Below are positions 13,880-22,089 of a stretch of 29,944 nt of DNA, piece after piece (position 1 is the stretch's first letter; the number at the start of each line of letters is the position of its first letter). The notes beneath the pieces were generated by a model. The model was given only the letters and a program-made list of their open reading frames with translations. It was not told where the DNA came from and ran no database searches. The position numbers and the translations under genes were made by a program. The stretch is from DASQPR01 sp035713725 (GTDB taxonomy: Bacteria; Actinomycetota; Actinomycetes; Mycobacteriales; Micromonosporaceae): the NCBI GenBank assembly GCA_035713725.1, contig DASTMZ010000082.1:1-29944 (forward strand). The letters are read 5' to 3'.

Positions 13880-15148
13880 CTATGTCAACCCTCGATCGGC
13901 GGCAGAATCGGAGAGCGAGTCGCGGCTCGGCGGGACGCTACGCGTCGTTGCCGCTACGAGGTCCGGGGATGGCCTCCGCGGCAATGCGAGGCTGACGCTG
14001 CGCGGAACACTGTCGCTCACGGTGACTCCTGCGGCGCTCATCGCGGCGACCGGCGTGCGGCGAGCCCGCAACGCCGCGCGCAGTCGGGCGGCCACCGGAC
14101 GCTCGGCGTAGCGGTGCACCAGCCACGACAGCGCGAGCATCGCGGCGAACACCAGACCAAGCAACAGCCACGACGGCACCCACGGGTCCAGCGAGCGGAT
14201 GACGGTTTCGCCGATCTGCTGGTGCAGCAAATAAAGCGGGTACGTCAAAGCTCCGGCGGTGACGAGCCACCGGCCACGGATCAGCGCTAGCTTGCCGAGC
14301 GCGATCAAGGCGAGCACTACGAAGAATCCCGTCACGATGCTGGCCGCCACCCAGTAGTTCAACGTGACGCCGGACGGGTGCTGCACCGCGGTACGGTTCA
14401 CGAGCCGGTACATCGAGCAGGCCCAGCACAGCGCCAGCAACGTCCACAATTGGGCGCTCGGCCCGAACCGGTGGATCAGGTAGAGCACGATGCCGGCAAC
14501 GAAGAAGGGCACGTAGACCGGCTGGACGATGACCTCGTACCAGTAGTTGACGGTGAACGCGTCGAGCAGTGACACGGCGAGCCACACGATCCCGAACATG
14601 ACCACGCGGAAGTACGTGAAACCCCACGACACCAGCACGAGCGCGACCAGCAGATAGAAGTTCAACTCGATGGCGAGCGTCCAGTAGGACGGGTCCACGG
14701 CCGGGACGCCTGCCCACGACTGCGTCATCGTGAAGTTCTCGACAACGTGCTGCCACGCCAGGGCGTGCGCGCGGCTCTGGTCGATCAGCACGACGATGGT
14801 GGTCAGCAGGATGCCGAACCAGTAGGCCGGGTAGAGGCGGATGAACCGCGACACCGCGAACTGCTCGAACGTCTTGCCCCATGCGCTCAGACAAATGACG
14901 AATCCGCTGATCATGAAGAACAACTCGACGCCGAGCCAGCCGTACGACGCGATCGAAAACAGCGGAGCGAAGAGCGTACGGGACGGAGCGTGCCAGCTGC
15001 CGCGGTCGCCGGCGGAGAAGTGGAAGACGACGACGTACGCCGCCGCGAGGAACCGTACGCCGTCGAGAACCTCGAGTCGTTGTCGGGGCCGCGGACGCCG
15101 GTCATCGGAGGCGATCGGAACTACGGCCACCGGTTCGCCAACTGACAC
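13880..15148 (-). CDS. acyltransferase-3 family membrane protein
   Basis: The 422-aa product is an integral membrane O-acyltransferase of the OafA/YrhL type. RLEVLDGVRFLAAAYVVVFH gives the family R-x10-H block near 26-45, and WLGVELFFMISGFVI follows. About ten transmembrane helices span 32-380, including VDPSYWTLAIELNFYLLVAL and ALTYPLYLLHQQIGE. A basic, Ser/Arg-rich cytosolic tail ends the protein. GTG 15148 is chosen because GGGGG lies 5 nt upstream; the frame is open to 15211. Such enzymes acylate cell-wall glycans, lipids or secondary metabolites; the acceptor is not predictable here. Confidence 0.88.
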   Translation of the reverse strand: MSVGEPVAVVPIASDDRRPRPRQRLEVLDGVRFLAAAYVVVFHFSAGDRGSWHAPSRTLFAPLFSIASYGWLGVELFFMISGFVICLSAWGKTFEQFAVSRFIRLYPAYWFGILLTTIVVLIDQSRAHALAWQHVVENFTMTQSWAGVPAVDPSYWTLAIELNFYLLVALVLVSWGFTYFRVVMFGIVWLAVSLLDAFTVNYWYEVIVQPVYVPFFVAGIVLYLIHRFGPSAQLWTLLALCWACSMYRLVNRTAVQHPSGVTLNYWVAASIVTGFFVVLALIALGKLALIRGRWLVTAGALTYPLYLLHQQIGETVIRSLDPWVPSWLLLGLVFAAMLALSWLVHRYAERPVAARLRAALRARRTPVAAMSAAGVTVSDSVPRSVSLALPRRPSPDLVAATTRSVPPSRDSLSDSAADRGLT

Positions 15149-15180
15149 GAGAACCCCCGTCGTCCTCGATCTCGTCGCGC

Positions 15181-15210
15181 AATATGAGTCTGCGTATTCA
15201 TACGTGTTCA
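15181..15210 (-). promoter_or_regulatory. promoter of the acyltransferase gene
   Basis: On the minus strand TGAACA (15205-15210) and CATATT (15181-15186) are 18 bp apart, giving a leader of about 25 nt with the ribosome binding site. Confidence 0.45.
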
Positions 15211-15340
15211 CGCGTTACCCGGGTGTCCCCGTTGCAAACTGTGGCGCAAGTCGCACTACCCGGAGTAGTCGAGCGCGTACGCACTCGGGATGTCTCGCAG
15301 GTCCACGGTGGAACGCCAACTTCGCAAACGAGCCATTTTT

Positions 15341-15370
15341 TTGACAGCCGCTTTACATCTCTGGTCGTAG
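15341..15370 (+). promoter_or_regulatory. promoter candidate for the duplicated-domain lipoprotein
   Basis: A perfect TTGACA (15341-15346) follows a run of seven T. The -10 is weak (TCGTAG at 18 bp). A strong -35 with a poor -10 may mean an alternative or activated promoter. Confidence 0.35.
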
Positions 15371-15379
15371 CGTCGCGGC

Positions 15380-16081
15380 ATGTTTCGTACGAAGATCGCG
15401 GCGCCGGCGTTGATCGGCGTTCTCGTGCTCACCGCGGGGTGCGGTGCGAAGTCGACGCCAACCGGATCCGGAGTCCTGCAACCGGTCTCTGGCACGTCTG
15501 CGGCGACGCCGCCGACCGGCGCCACCACATCGACGCCAACGTCCAAGCCGACGTCCAAGCCAACGACGTCGACGTCGGACTGGCCGGCGAACCCAGACTG
15601 CGTCTCCTATAACCCGAACAACCTGACCGTGGATGGCAACGGCGCGAGCGGCACGTTCATCATCAGCGACGGCAACACCGTCGTGATCCGCGTGCACGGA
15701 CAGACCGACGACGTCGGGAAGGAAGCGCTCGCGCTGGCACAGCGCTACAAGCGGCATTGCTTCATCGGGCGCAACAACACGCGCGACGAGAAGGGCGACT
15801 TCATCTTCGACTACTGGCGCGATCCGTCCGGCAACCTGCCGCCGATCCCGAATCAGGATCAACTGTGCTCGGAATACAACAACAAGAACCTGACCGTCGA
15901 AGACATGGGCGACGGTGACGGTTGGCGGGTCAAGGACCACGACGACGTGCTGCAGGAGTTTGACAACAAGTCCGATGCACTCGGCGGCGACATCGTGTTC
16001 AAGAAGTACAGCCAGAAATGCGAGATCGGCGATGTCGAGGACAGCGACAACAACCTCGGCCAGGTCGACTTCCAGCTGTAA
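15380..16081 (+). CDS. lipoprotein with two tandem Cys-bounded domains, unknown function
   Basis: The 233-aa product has a signal peptide with lipobox LTAGC (Cys21), a Thr/Pro/Ser/Lys linker (22-66), and two copies of one domain. Copy 1 runs from Cys74 (CVSYNPNNLTV) to Cys127 (HCFIGR) and on to about FDYW at 146. Copy 2 runs from Cys163 (CSEYNNKNLTV) to Cys214 (KCEIGD) and ends QVDFQL. Each has C-x2-YN-x2-NLTV, a mid-domain F/W-x-(I/V)-x-D turn, an Ala/Leu helix in copy 1 and a closing C-x-IG, so each probably has one disulfide. It should be surface anchored. I recall similar NLTV...CFIG repeats in uncharacterised soil-bacterial lipoproteins but know of no function. It is convergent with the CYTH-like gene across a terminator. 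Confidence 0.8.
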   Translation: MFRTKIAAPALIGVLVLTAGCGAKSTPTGSGVLQPVSGTSAATPPTGATTSTPTSKPTSKPTTSTSDWPANPDCVSYNPNNLTVDGNGASGTFIISDGNTVVIRVHGQTDDVGKEALALAQRYKRHCFIGRNNTRDEKGDFIFDYWRDPSGNLPPIPNQDQLCSEYNNKNLTVEDMGDGDGWRVKDHDDVLQEFDNKSDALGGDIVFKKYSQKCEIGDVEDSDNNLGQVDFQL

Positions 16082-16089
16082 CGGCGCGG

Positions 16090-16116
16090 GCGAGCGGGCG
16101 CCGCGCGCCCGCTCGC
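16090..16116. terminator. 11-bp perfect GC hairpin between convergent genes
   Basis: GCGAGCGGGCG (16090-16100) and CGCCCGCTCGC (16106-16116) flank a 5-nt loop. It lies in the 67-bp gap between the lipoprotein and CYTH-like stops, so it could serve both. Confidence 0.75.
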
Positions 16117-16148
16117 GGTCCGTGCACGTCGACGGAATCGAACGCTTG

Positions 16149-17195
16149 CTACCCCAGGTTGCTTGCGAAAAACTGCAGAGCCCGCTGCGTCTTGGTCTGC
16201 TGCTCGCCGGAGAGATCGATGTCGTGGCTGGCCAGGAATGCCCGCGCCTCGGCGGCGACCTGGAATGCCTCGGCCGGCGCACACCTGGTGGACAGCTCCA
16301 GGATCCGCGACCCATCGGGATAGAGCCACATCTCGGCGACCATCAAACGAGCAAGCTCGTCGGGCTTGAACTTCAACTTCAGCACGAACAGCGGGCCGAG
16401 CACCGACAGATCGTCCAGCGTGATGCCGTCCGGTGCGTGCGCGGCGAACAGTTGACGCTGCTCCTTCGAGAACAGCTTTCGAAGCGGTCGATCGCCGGCC
16501 GTCGCGGTGCGTACGTCCGTGTTGCGTGGCGTCCCCTTCATCGAGCCAGAGCACACGAAGCCGCCCGGCAGCGCGTCGACCTCGACGCCGAAGTTCGGTG
16601 AACTCCGCAACGCGCCGGGCAGCTCGGCCGGTACGACCGGCCGGAGCTTGACCACCGAGTCGTCGCCCTTGCCTTGAATGCGACGCGCACGGACCACGAG
16701 CCCCTGGCGGTTCAGCGTCAGCGCCGGTGTGTCGAAGAAGAAGATCTGCCGAATCTGCGCGTCGAGTGGATCCATGCCCAGCGACAAGATCGTCGGGCGC
16801 TGCGCGGACTCCGGCACGGTCAGCTTCAGTTCCACGCTGTCCGCGTCCCGGACGAGATCGAGCATCCGCCCAATGTCCCGGTCAGACAGCAGCGGACCGC
16901 TGCGCGGCGTCCGCGAGGCCGTCGACGTTGCCGTCTTCCTCGGTGCGGTTGCTTTCTTCGCCGCAGCCGGCTGCCTCGTCGCGCCGCGAGACTTGGTCGC
17001 GGTCCGCGATGTCGTCGCGCTACGAGATTGGGCCCCGGTACGCGACGTCGTCGCGCTGCGCGATTTGGTGGCGCCGCGTGCGCCGGTCGACGTACCTGTC
17101 TTGGTCGCGGCTCGCGCCTGTGCAGTCGTACGTTTGCTGGTCGTGCGTGCGGCGCGCTTTGCCCTCGCCGGACGTGTCCTCGTCGCGGTAGCCAC
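16149..17195 (-). CDS. CYTH-like domain protein with a histone-H1-like basic N-terminal tail
   Basis: The product is 348 aa. Residues 1-98 are Ala/Thr/Arg/Lys/Ser with no acidic residue and repeat short units such as SRSATTSRT and TKSR, like the tails of bacterial nucleoid proteins. From about 105 a CYTH-like (triphosphate tunnel) fold is suggested: DADSVELKLTVPES, FFFDTPALTLNRQGLVVRAR, then GDDSVVKLRPV and a long C-terminal half. The usual ExExK signature is reduced to V-E-L-K (ELK at 122-124), so classical adenylate cyclase or triphosphatase activity is doubtful. GTG 17195 has GGAGGAGG 5 nt upstream. From memory, the core resembles uncharacterised actinobacterial CYTH proteins; I am less sure that they carry the tail. 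It may bind nucleic acid or polyphosphate. Confidence 0.78.
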   Translation of the reverse strand: MATATRTRPARAKRAARTTSKRTTAQARAATKTGTSTGARGATKSRSATTSRTGAQSRSATTSRTATKSRGATRQPAAAKKATAPRKTATSTASRTPRSGPLLSDRDIGRMLDLVRDADSVELKLTVPESAQRPTILSLGMDPLDAQIRQIFFFDTPALTLNRQGLVVRARRIQGKGDDSVVKLRPVVPAELPGALRSSPNFGVEVDALPGGFVCSGSMKGTPRNTDVRTATAGDRPLRKLFSKEQRQLFAAHAPDGITLDDLSVLGPLFVLKLKFKPDELARLMVAEMWLYPDGSRILELSTRCAPAEAFQVAAEARAFLASHDIDLSGEQQTKTQRALQFFASNLG

Positions 17196-17258
17196 GGCAT
17201 CCTCCTCCGGGTCGCCTCAACACTCAGGCTAAGGCGATTTGCCGCTGCTGTAGGGCAA

Positions 17259-18167
17259 TCAGTGTTTTGTCCGGTACGCCGGGTCGCCGCACGACATCTG
17301 ATGGCGACGGATCTCGTAGAGCAAGATCGATGCGCTCACCGAGACATTCAGGGAGTCGGCTCGGCCATGCATGGGTACGGTCACCTCGCTGAACCCGTAC
17401 GAGAGCCATGGTCGCGAGATTCCGTAGCGCTCGTTGCCGACGACTAGCGCGGTCCGCCCGCCGAACGCCACATCTCCGTACCCGGCCGCGCCGTTGCCGA
17501 CGGTCGCCAGGTGCACGGTGAAACCGTTCGTGACGAGCCAGTCCACGGCGAGGTCAGGCGACTCGAATTCGACGGTTGGCACGCGCAGGTTCATCCCCCG
17601 GCTGCCACGGAAGACCTTCGGGTGCGTGAGTCGCGTGCGCCGGTTCGTCAACACCAGGCAATCCGCGCCGCACGCGTCGAGCGTTCGCAACAACGTACCC
17701 AGGTTGCCCGGGATTTCGATGGCGTCCGCGACAAGCACGAGCGCGTCGGGGCCGAACGACATCGCCGCGTGATCCCACGACGGCAGCGCGACCAGGGAGA
17801 CCATGCCGTCGGGACGTTCCCGCTCGCAGATCCGCGCCATCACGGTCGGCGAGATGCGGTAGGCATTGCGTGCCCGCGCGACGACCTCGGCACTGCGGAC
17901 CAGTGCCTCGTCCGAGTAGGACGCCTCGGGGCACCACAGAAACGTGTCGATCGGGGCACCGAGATCGAGGACCACGTTGTGCGCCCAAAGGCCTTCGGCA
18001 ACCAGCAAACGCCGGTGGTTCGGCCCGGCGTTGTTGATCACATCGCGGACCTGTTGGACCCGTGGGTGACGGAGCCCGATCTGTTGCAGGACATCGGTGT
18101 GGATCGGCGCGGATGGGGACCGCTGATGCGGTCGGATCGGCGGGCGCTGCTCGGGGTGGGTACGCAT
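17259..18167 (-). CDS. TrmH/SpoU-family RNA 2'-O-methyltransferase
   Basis: The 302-aa product is a SPOUT methyltransferase that should transfer a methyl group from SAM to a ribose 2'-OH in rRNA or tRNA. Motif 1 is NLGTLLRT (Asn155, Arg161), motif 2 VVGNERYGIS (Glu246) and motif 3 SLNVSVSASILLYE (272-285), the knotted SAM site. An N-terminal substrate-binding region (HPRVQQVRDVINNAG, then RRLLVAEGLWAHNVV) precedes it. ATG 18167 has GAGGGG 5 nt upstream; that GGGG lies in a 4-bp GNRA-loop hairpin. The methylated position cannot be told from sequence. Its leader holds further hairpins. Confidence 0.9.
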   Translation of the reverse strand: MRTHPEQRPPIRPHQRSPSAPIHTDVLQQIGLRHPRVQQVRDVINNAGPNHRRLLVAEGLWAHNVVLDLGAPIDTFLWCPEASYSDEALVRSAEVVARARNAYRISPTVMARICERERPDGMVSLVALPSWDHAAMSFGPDALVLVADAIEIPGNLGTLLRTLDACGADCLVLTNRRTRLTHPKVFRGSRGMNLRVPTVEFESPDLAVDWLVTNGFTVHLATVGNGAAGYGDVAFGGRTALVVGNERYGISRPWLSYGFSEVTVPMHGRADSLNVSVSASILLYEIRRHQMSCGDPAYRTKH

Positions 18168-18172
18168 GAGAA

Positions 18173-18274
18173 CCCCTCGCGGGGACGAGATCGGATGAGT
18201 TCGGCGGCGCGCTAATGCGCTGTCCCGGCGCTGCTGCGCCGAGACACCATCGCTCGGTCCCGCGATTACGCGGG
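18173..18274 (-). promoter_or_regulatory. structured 5' leader of the methyltransferase gene (four hairpins)
   Basis: Read leftward, the leader has CCCGCG/CGCGGG (18259-18274), CGGCGC/GCGCCG (18226-18241), GCGC/GCGC (18209-18220), each with a 4-nt loop, and CCCC-GCGA-GGGG (18173-18184), which pairs the ribosome binding site. No known riboswitch class is recognised. Confidence 0.45.
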
Positions 18275-18432
18275 CACTCACCGACCAATCGTCACGGTCA
18301 CGACGCTAGGTCGACACAGCCCACCGAACAATCGAATTTCCCCGCCTCACCTACGGTCCGCCCGCGCCGACCAGGGTCCCAACCGCCTGAGCCACCGCGG
18401 CGACACCCTTCGATATCACGTGCAGGGCAGGT

Positions 18433-18455
18433 GCGCCGACCGAAGGTCCAGGCGC
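18433..18455 (-). terminator. terminator hairpin after the capA-like gene
   Basis: In leftward RNA GCGCC-(TG)-GACC and GGTC-GGCGC pair around a TTC loop with a 2-nt bulge, 1 nt past the stop codon. Confidence 0.5.
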
Positions 18456-18456
18456 T

Positions 18457-19602
18457 TTAGCCGGTAATCGGCGTGATCGCCCCGGACGCCGAGATCCTTG
18501 CACCGGTCGTCGGGAAGTCCGCGGCCGTGAGTTGACTCACCAGCGGAATCGCACGGTCGGACGGATCGAGCCGTGGCACGCCCGGCGCGGCCATCTCGAT
18601 CGGCACCATCGTCGCGCTCACGAACGATCCGTCCCGGCGCAGCGTCACGTGCAGGATCATGGAGATACCGTTCGGCCCGTTCGACGACAGCGCGTGGTAG
18701 CCCGTGAAGTTGCCGAGGCTGTACGCGATGAGATGGCCCTTGTAGAACTCCATGGCGCGCAACACGTGCGGGCTGTGTCCGATCACGATGTCCGCACCGG
18801 CGTCGATCATCGCGTGGCTGAACGCGATCGCGTCGCCGCGGTTCTCGCCGAGGAAGATCTCCGGTCCCGGCTTGACGTGTTGATACGCGGCGCCCTCGCC
18901 GCCCATGTGTGCCTGCACGATCACGACGTCCGCGTGCTGCTTCGCGCGGCGGACGAGTGCCTGTCCCGCGGCGATGTCGCGGAGGTCGTTGGCCCATGCG
19001 TACGGCGCGAAGCCCAGCACGGCGACGCGGATGCCCTTGACGGTGACCGTGGTGATCATCCCGGGCGGTCCGGTGTAGGCCACACCAGCGTCGGTCAGCG
19101 AACGTTCGGTGTCGCTGCGGCCGGTCGTACCGTAGTCGAGCGTGTGGTTGTTCGCGATGTTGACGAGATCGAATCCGGCATCGTGCAGGACGTTCGCGTA
19201 GGACGTCGGCGCCCGGTAAGCAAAGCAGTTGGCGGCCGGCGGGTTGCCACACTTCGGCGACGTTGTTGCGTTGGTGAGCGGCTCCTCGAGGTTGGCCATC
19301 TGCAGATCGGCGCCCAGCGACGACTCGACCGACGCGAACAAATCACGACCGCCGTTTGGCGGTAGGAACTTCGGCGCCGACGCCATGATCGTGTCGCCGA
19401 CCGCGGAGAGCGTGAACGTCGCGCCCGCCGCGTCGGTTGCGGCGCTTGTTGGCGCGCCAGCCGATCGACTGGCGCCAGCGCCAGGCCCGACACCAGGGAC
19501 GAAGCGTGCGGCGCCGGCAGCGCACGCGGTGAGCCCGGATGTCACGACGGCAAGCGCGGCCAGGCCGACGGCTAGCCGTCGGCGGGTCGCACGATGCGCC
19601 AT
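18457..19602 (-). CDS. CapA-family (poly-gamma-glutamate synthesis-like) lipoprotein
   Basis: The 381-aa product has a signal peptide with lipobox LTAC (Cys27) and a CapA/metallophosphatase-like domain from about 63. Hallmarks are LSAVGDTIMA (Gly69-Asp70), MANLEEPLT (Glu106), NIANNHTLDYG (151-153), AHMGGE and IGHSPHVLRAMEFYKGHLIAYSLGNF-type spacing near the C-terminus. ATG 19602 is chosen because of the GAGG upstream and the perfect signal peptide; the frame is open to 19746. CapA proteins are linked to poly-gamma-glutamate export, but many actinobacterial homologues stand alone without capB or capC, as here, so a polymer role is not shown. It should face the cell exterior. Confidence 0.88.
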   Translation of the reverse strand: MAHRATRRRLAVGLAALAVVTSGLTACAAGAARFVPGVGPGAGASRSAGAPTSAATDAAGATFTLSAVGDTIMASAPKFLPPNGGRDLFASVESSLGADLQMANLEEPLTNATTSPKCGNPPAANCFAYRAPTSYANVLHDAGFDLVNIANNHTLDYGTTGRSDTERSLTDAGVAYTGPPGMITTVTVKGIRVAVLGFAPYAWANDLRDIAAGQALVRRAKQHADVVIVQAHMGGEGAAYQHVKPGPEIFLGENRGDAIAFSHAMIDAGADIVIGHSPHVLRAMEFYKGHLIAYSLGNFTGYHALSSNGPNGISMILHVTLRRDGSFVSATMVPIEMAAPGVPRLDPSDRAIPLVSQLTAADFPTTGARISASGAITPITG

Positions 19603-19819
19603 GATCACCTCGACGGTTCCGGCTCGGATGAAGCAACGACGTTCGCAGCCTCGATCGGAGGGTGAACCGATCGATCGCGGCGAACCCGAGCCAGGGTAGA
19701 GGGCACCAGCGCACAACCGGTAATCCCCGCCGTCGTGATAACTCACGATGACCGCGCAATTGCTTATCGTGATGAGCCGGCGGTCCGTGATGGGCTTTGC
19801 GCGGCGGGCGAGCCGCTCG

Positions 19820-20287
19820 CTATCCGAAAACAGACGCGCGACCGGCCGCGCGGGCGTGCCGCAACTGACGACTCAGCCGCTCGTGCATCACCTGGAAGCG
19901 CTGGCTTGCCGGGTCCTCGAGGAACGCCGTGCTGAGCGCATAGCACCGTACGCGCGTGCCGTCCGTCGTCACGATGCCGACCGTACGGAATCGTTGATCG
20001 TCGGAGGCGGCCGAGATGTCTCGGATCTGTCGCCAGCCGAGTTGCCGGGTACGCATGGTGTCACGAACCGTGATCCCGTCCTCGGTGACGTAGACGCCGC
20101 TACGCGCCATCCGTACCGCCGCCACGACCGCCAGTCCGGCCAGCACGATCAGGATCATCTGGCCGACGGGGCCCGCGGACGGCACGCCGGCAACGAAGAA
20201 CACCGCCACAGCCGCGAGCGCGACCGCGCCGATCGCGGCACGCCACGGTCGTCGCAGCGTCTCCACCTTGGGCGGGTACGTGGTCAT
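19820..20287 (-). CDS. PH-domain (bPH2/DUF2581-like) membrane protein
   Basis: The product is 155 aa. Two hydrophobic segments (about 17-36 and 41-59) form a membrane hairpin. A small bacterial PH-like domain follows: GVYVTEDGITVRDTMRTRQL, then GWRQIRDISAASDDQRFRTV and TTDGTRVRCYALST. The W-x-x-I turn is characteristic. ATG 20287 has GGAG about 10 nt upstream. It follows the P-loop ATPase gene by 45 bp on the same strand and may be co-transcribed. Function is unknown; such proteins are common in Actinobacteria. Confidence 0.8.
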   Translation of the reverse strand: MTTYPPKVETLRRPWRAAIGAVALAAVAVFFVAGVPSAGPVGQMILIVLAGLAVVAAVRMARSGVYVTEDGITVRDTMRTRQLGWRQIRDISAASDDQRFRTVGIVTTDGTRVRCYALSTAFLEDPASQRFQVMHERLSRQLRHARAAGRASVFG

Positions 20288-20332
20288 CGCGCTGTCACTC
20301 CACGGGCATCGAACCGTTCGATGGGGGCGACG

Positions 20333-20884
20333 CTAGCGCACCCGGGATCGGAAAACGTGATCAAGTACGAAGTCGACCCGCGTTACAACGTCGCTTCGGG
20401 GCAGTTCGACCAAGTCGTACCCGTGGTCCCAATACGCCGCGACGTCCGCCTCGTAGATGCGAGTCGCCTCCTCGAACGTCGCGCGCCGTTCGTTGTCGGT
20501 GCGGTAGATCTCCGGCCACGGCGGCGCGACGAACGCGATCCGTGCGTACCGGAAGAGGCGGACCGCGGCCGTGACATGCGGCGGCACCGGGCGATCGATG
20601 ACACGATAGAAACCGGCGACGCACGGCACGGCGTGATCGAAGAACACCGGGCCGGCCTGCGTCTGCGCCCACCGATGCGAGCGCATGTCCCATGACAGCA
20701 TCAACTCGGCGAAGAGCTCCGGTGCGCCGTCCGCAACGTCGGGCCGTCCGATCGACTTCTGGTCGATGACGATCGAGCGGCCGGCCTCCGGCGCGGTCGG
20801 GTAACCCTTGGCGCGAAGCGCCTCGATCAGCGCTGTCTTGCCGGCGCCCGGCCCGCCGGTGATTGCGAAGAATTGCTCGCTCAA
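20333..20884 (-). CDS. small AAA (AAA_28-type) P-loop ATPase
   Basis: The 183-aa product starts FFAITGGPGAGKTALIEALR with Walker A at 10-17. It continues with PEAGRSIVIDQ, LMLSWDMRSHRW, GPVFFDHAVPC (Walker-B-like strand ending FFD) and YEADVAAYWDHGYDLVELPR. This layout matches single-domain AAA_28/NadR-like nucleotide kinases. TTG 20884 is chosen because AGGAGG lies 6 nt upstream. The substrate is unknown; a phosphotransferase acting on a small metabolite is plausible. Confidence 0.85.
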   Translation of the reverse strand: MSEQFFAITGGPGAGKTALIEALRAKGYPTAPEAGRSIVIDQKSIGRPDVADGAPELFAELMLSWDMRSHRWAQTQAGPVFFDHAVPCVAGFYRVIDRPVPPHVTAAVRLFRYARIAFVAPPWPEIYRTDNERRATFEEATRIYEADVAAYWDHGYDLVELPRSDVVTRVDFVLDHVFRSRVR

Positions 20885-21128
20885 TGAGTGCCTCCTCGAC
20901 TGGATGACGGATGAAGATCGCTAACTGCGCGGCGAAGATCGCAACCCCGGCACACGCGGGCATCCGGTGGGAGCGGACGCGCACGGACGGGATCGTCTGG
21001 AGCAAGACGCGAATGGCCGCTGTCGCCAAATGGCGGAACCCCGGTCGGCGACACGGGAGGGTTGCCGGCGACGACGCAAACGCGCCGATCAGATCAACGC
21101 CGGCCGCCGAAGCAGGAGAGGGCGACGG

Positions 21129-21272
21129 TCAGAAGAACGCTAGGCCGATGTGCTTGAGACCTACGCAGCAGCCGACGCACACGGTGCCCAGGATGACGGC
21201 CAGTATGACCCAGATCGTGGGCATGCCCCACCGGCGGTGATCTTCACGCGGCAATCGGATTCGCGCGGCCAT
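21129..21272 (-). CDS. 47-aa single-pass membrane peptide
   Basis: A basic N-terminus (MAARIRLPREDHRRWG) is followed by one hydrophobic helix (PTIWVILAVILGTVCVGCCV) with three Cys near its end, and a short tail KHIGLAFF. The frame is open to 21371 but the upstream part is Arg-rich and not convincing. ATG 21272 has AGGTGG 5 nt upstream; ATG 21275 is too close to it. No family is recognised. The topology rule (positive inside) puts the N-terminus in the cytosol. Confidence 0.5.
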   Translation of the reverse strand: MAARIRLPREDHRRWGMPTIWVILAVILGTVCVGCCVGLKHIGLAFF

Positions 21273-21425
21273 CATGTCCACCTGCCGTCCTGCGTGGCTG
21301 GCCGCAAGATAACACCGCGGCGCGTCGCCATGGGGGCGGCGATCCCGTGCCACACACCGTGACCTGCGCAATCATCGGAGCCGGCTCGGTGCGTCATATT
21401 CCCGACATTCACCAGCCTCGAAGGC

Positions 21426-22031
21426 TCAGCGGTCGGCCGTCACCGACAGAACGGCGAGGGCCGCTTCGACGACAAGGCGCTTCTCCGGCTCCGAGAGCTG
21501 CGCTCGCACGACCCGTTCGCGGTCCGCCGACCCGTCGGAGTCGGCCACGTCGAACCGTGGTGCGATCGTGGCGGCGTTGATCACACCGAGCGCGCACCGA
21601 CCGCGCAACAGCGCGTCGGGATCATCGGAGCTGGCCAGCGACCTTTGCAGAGCTGCGATCCGCCACTTCATCTCGCGCCGACCGGCGAGACCGTGCATGA
21701 CCGATGGGTCGCCCATCAGCGATCGGACCAGCACGCCATGCTTGTCGAGAAGGTTCACCAGCCGTTCGATGAGCGGACGATCGATTCGTGGTGCCGCGCG
21801 CGCGTCCGCGACGAACTGCTCAAGATCTGTCAGCAGCGGTGCAACGAGCGCCTTGAGCACGTCTTCCTTGGAGGCGAAGTGGTAGTAGAGCGAACCCTTC
21901 GTCATGCCGAGGCGTTCGGCGATGTCACGTACGGACGTGCCGGCGTACCCCTGCTCGATGAACAGGTCGACGGAAATGTCGAGGATGCGCTGCCGAGTCT
22001 CGTCGGCGGCGCTGCCGACGGTACGTGCCAC
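21426..22031 (-). CDS. TetR family regulator
   Basis: The product is 201 aa. The N-terminal helix-turn-helix is canonical: TRQRILDISVDLFIEQGYAG (13-32), TSVRDIAERLGMTKGSLYYH (33-52), FASKEDVLKAL. The C-terminal ligand domain is not assignable to a subfamily. GTG 22031 begins MARTVGSAADETR. It is divergent from the MMPL exporter across 88 bp, which makes that exporter its likely target. A short AGCCT-CGA-AGGCT hairpin overlaps its stop codon. Confidence 0.93.
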   Translation of the reverse strand: MARTVGSAADETRQRILDISVDLFIEQGYAGTSVRDIAERLGMTKGSLYYHFASKEDVLKALVAPLLTDLEQFVADARAAPRIDRPLIERLVNLLDKHGVLVRSLMGDPSVMHGLAGRREMKWRIAALQRSLASSDDPDALLRGRCALGVINAATIAPRFDVADSDGSADRERVVRAQLSEPEKRLVVEAALAVLSVTADR

Positions 22032-22089
22032 GAGAGCCTGCCTCTCTCAGAACTGCGTACGGAGTAGGACGCTACACTCCCGATCGTAG

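Noticed and set aside
15353..16315. 320-codon minus-strand frame opposite the duplicated-domain lipoprotein
   Set aside because: Starts Arg/Pro-rich and has no family motif; the plus-strand frame has a lipobox and an internal protein duplication.
18457..19602. CapA-like gene as part of a poly-gamma-glutamate capsule operon
   Set aside because: No capB or capC ligase genes are near; neighbours are an RNA methyltransferase and a PH-domain protein.
19733..19785. TCACGAT/ATCGTGA inverted repeat between the PH-domain and CapA-like genes
   Set aside because: Only 7-bp arms with a long spacer; too weak to call an operator or terminator.
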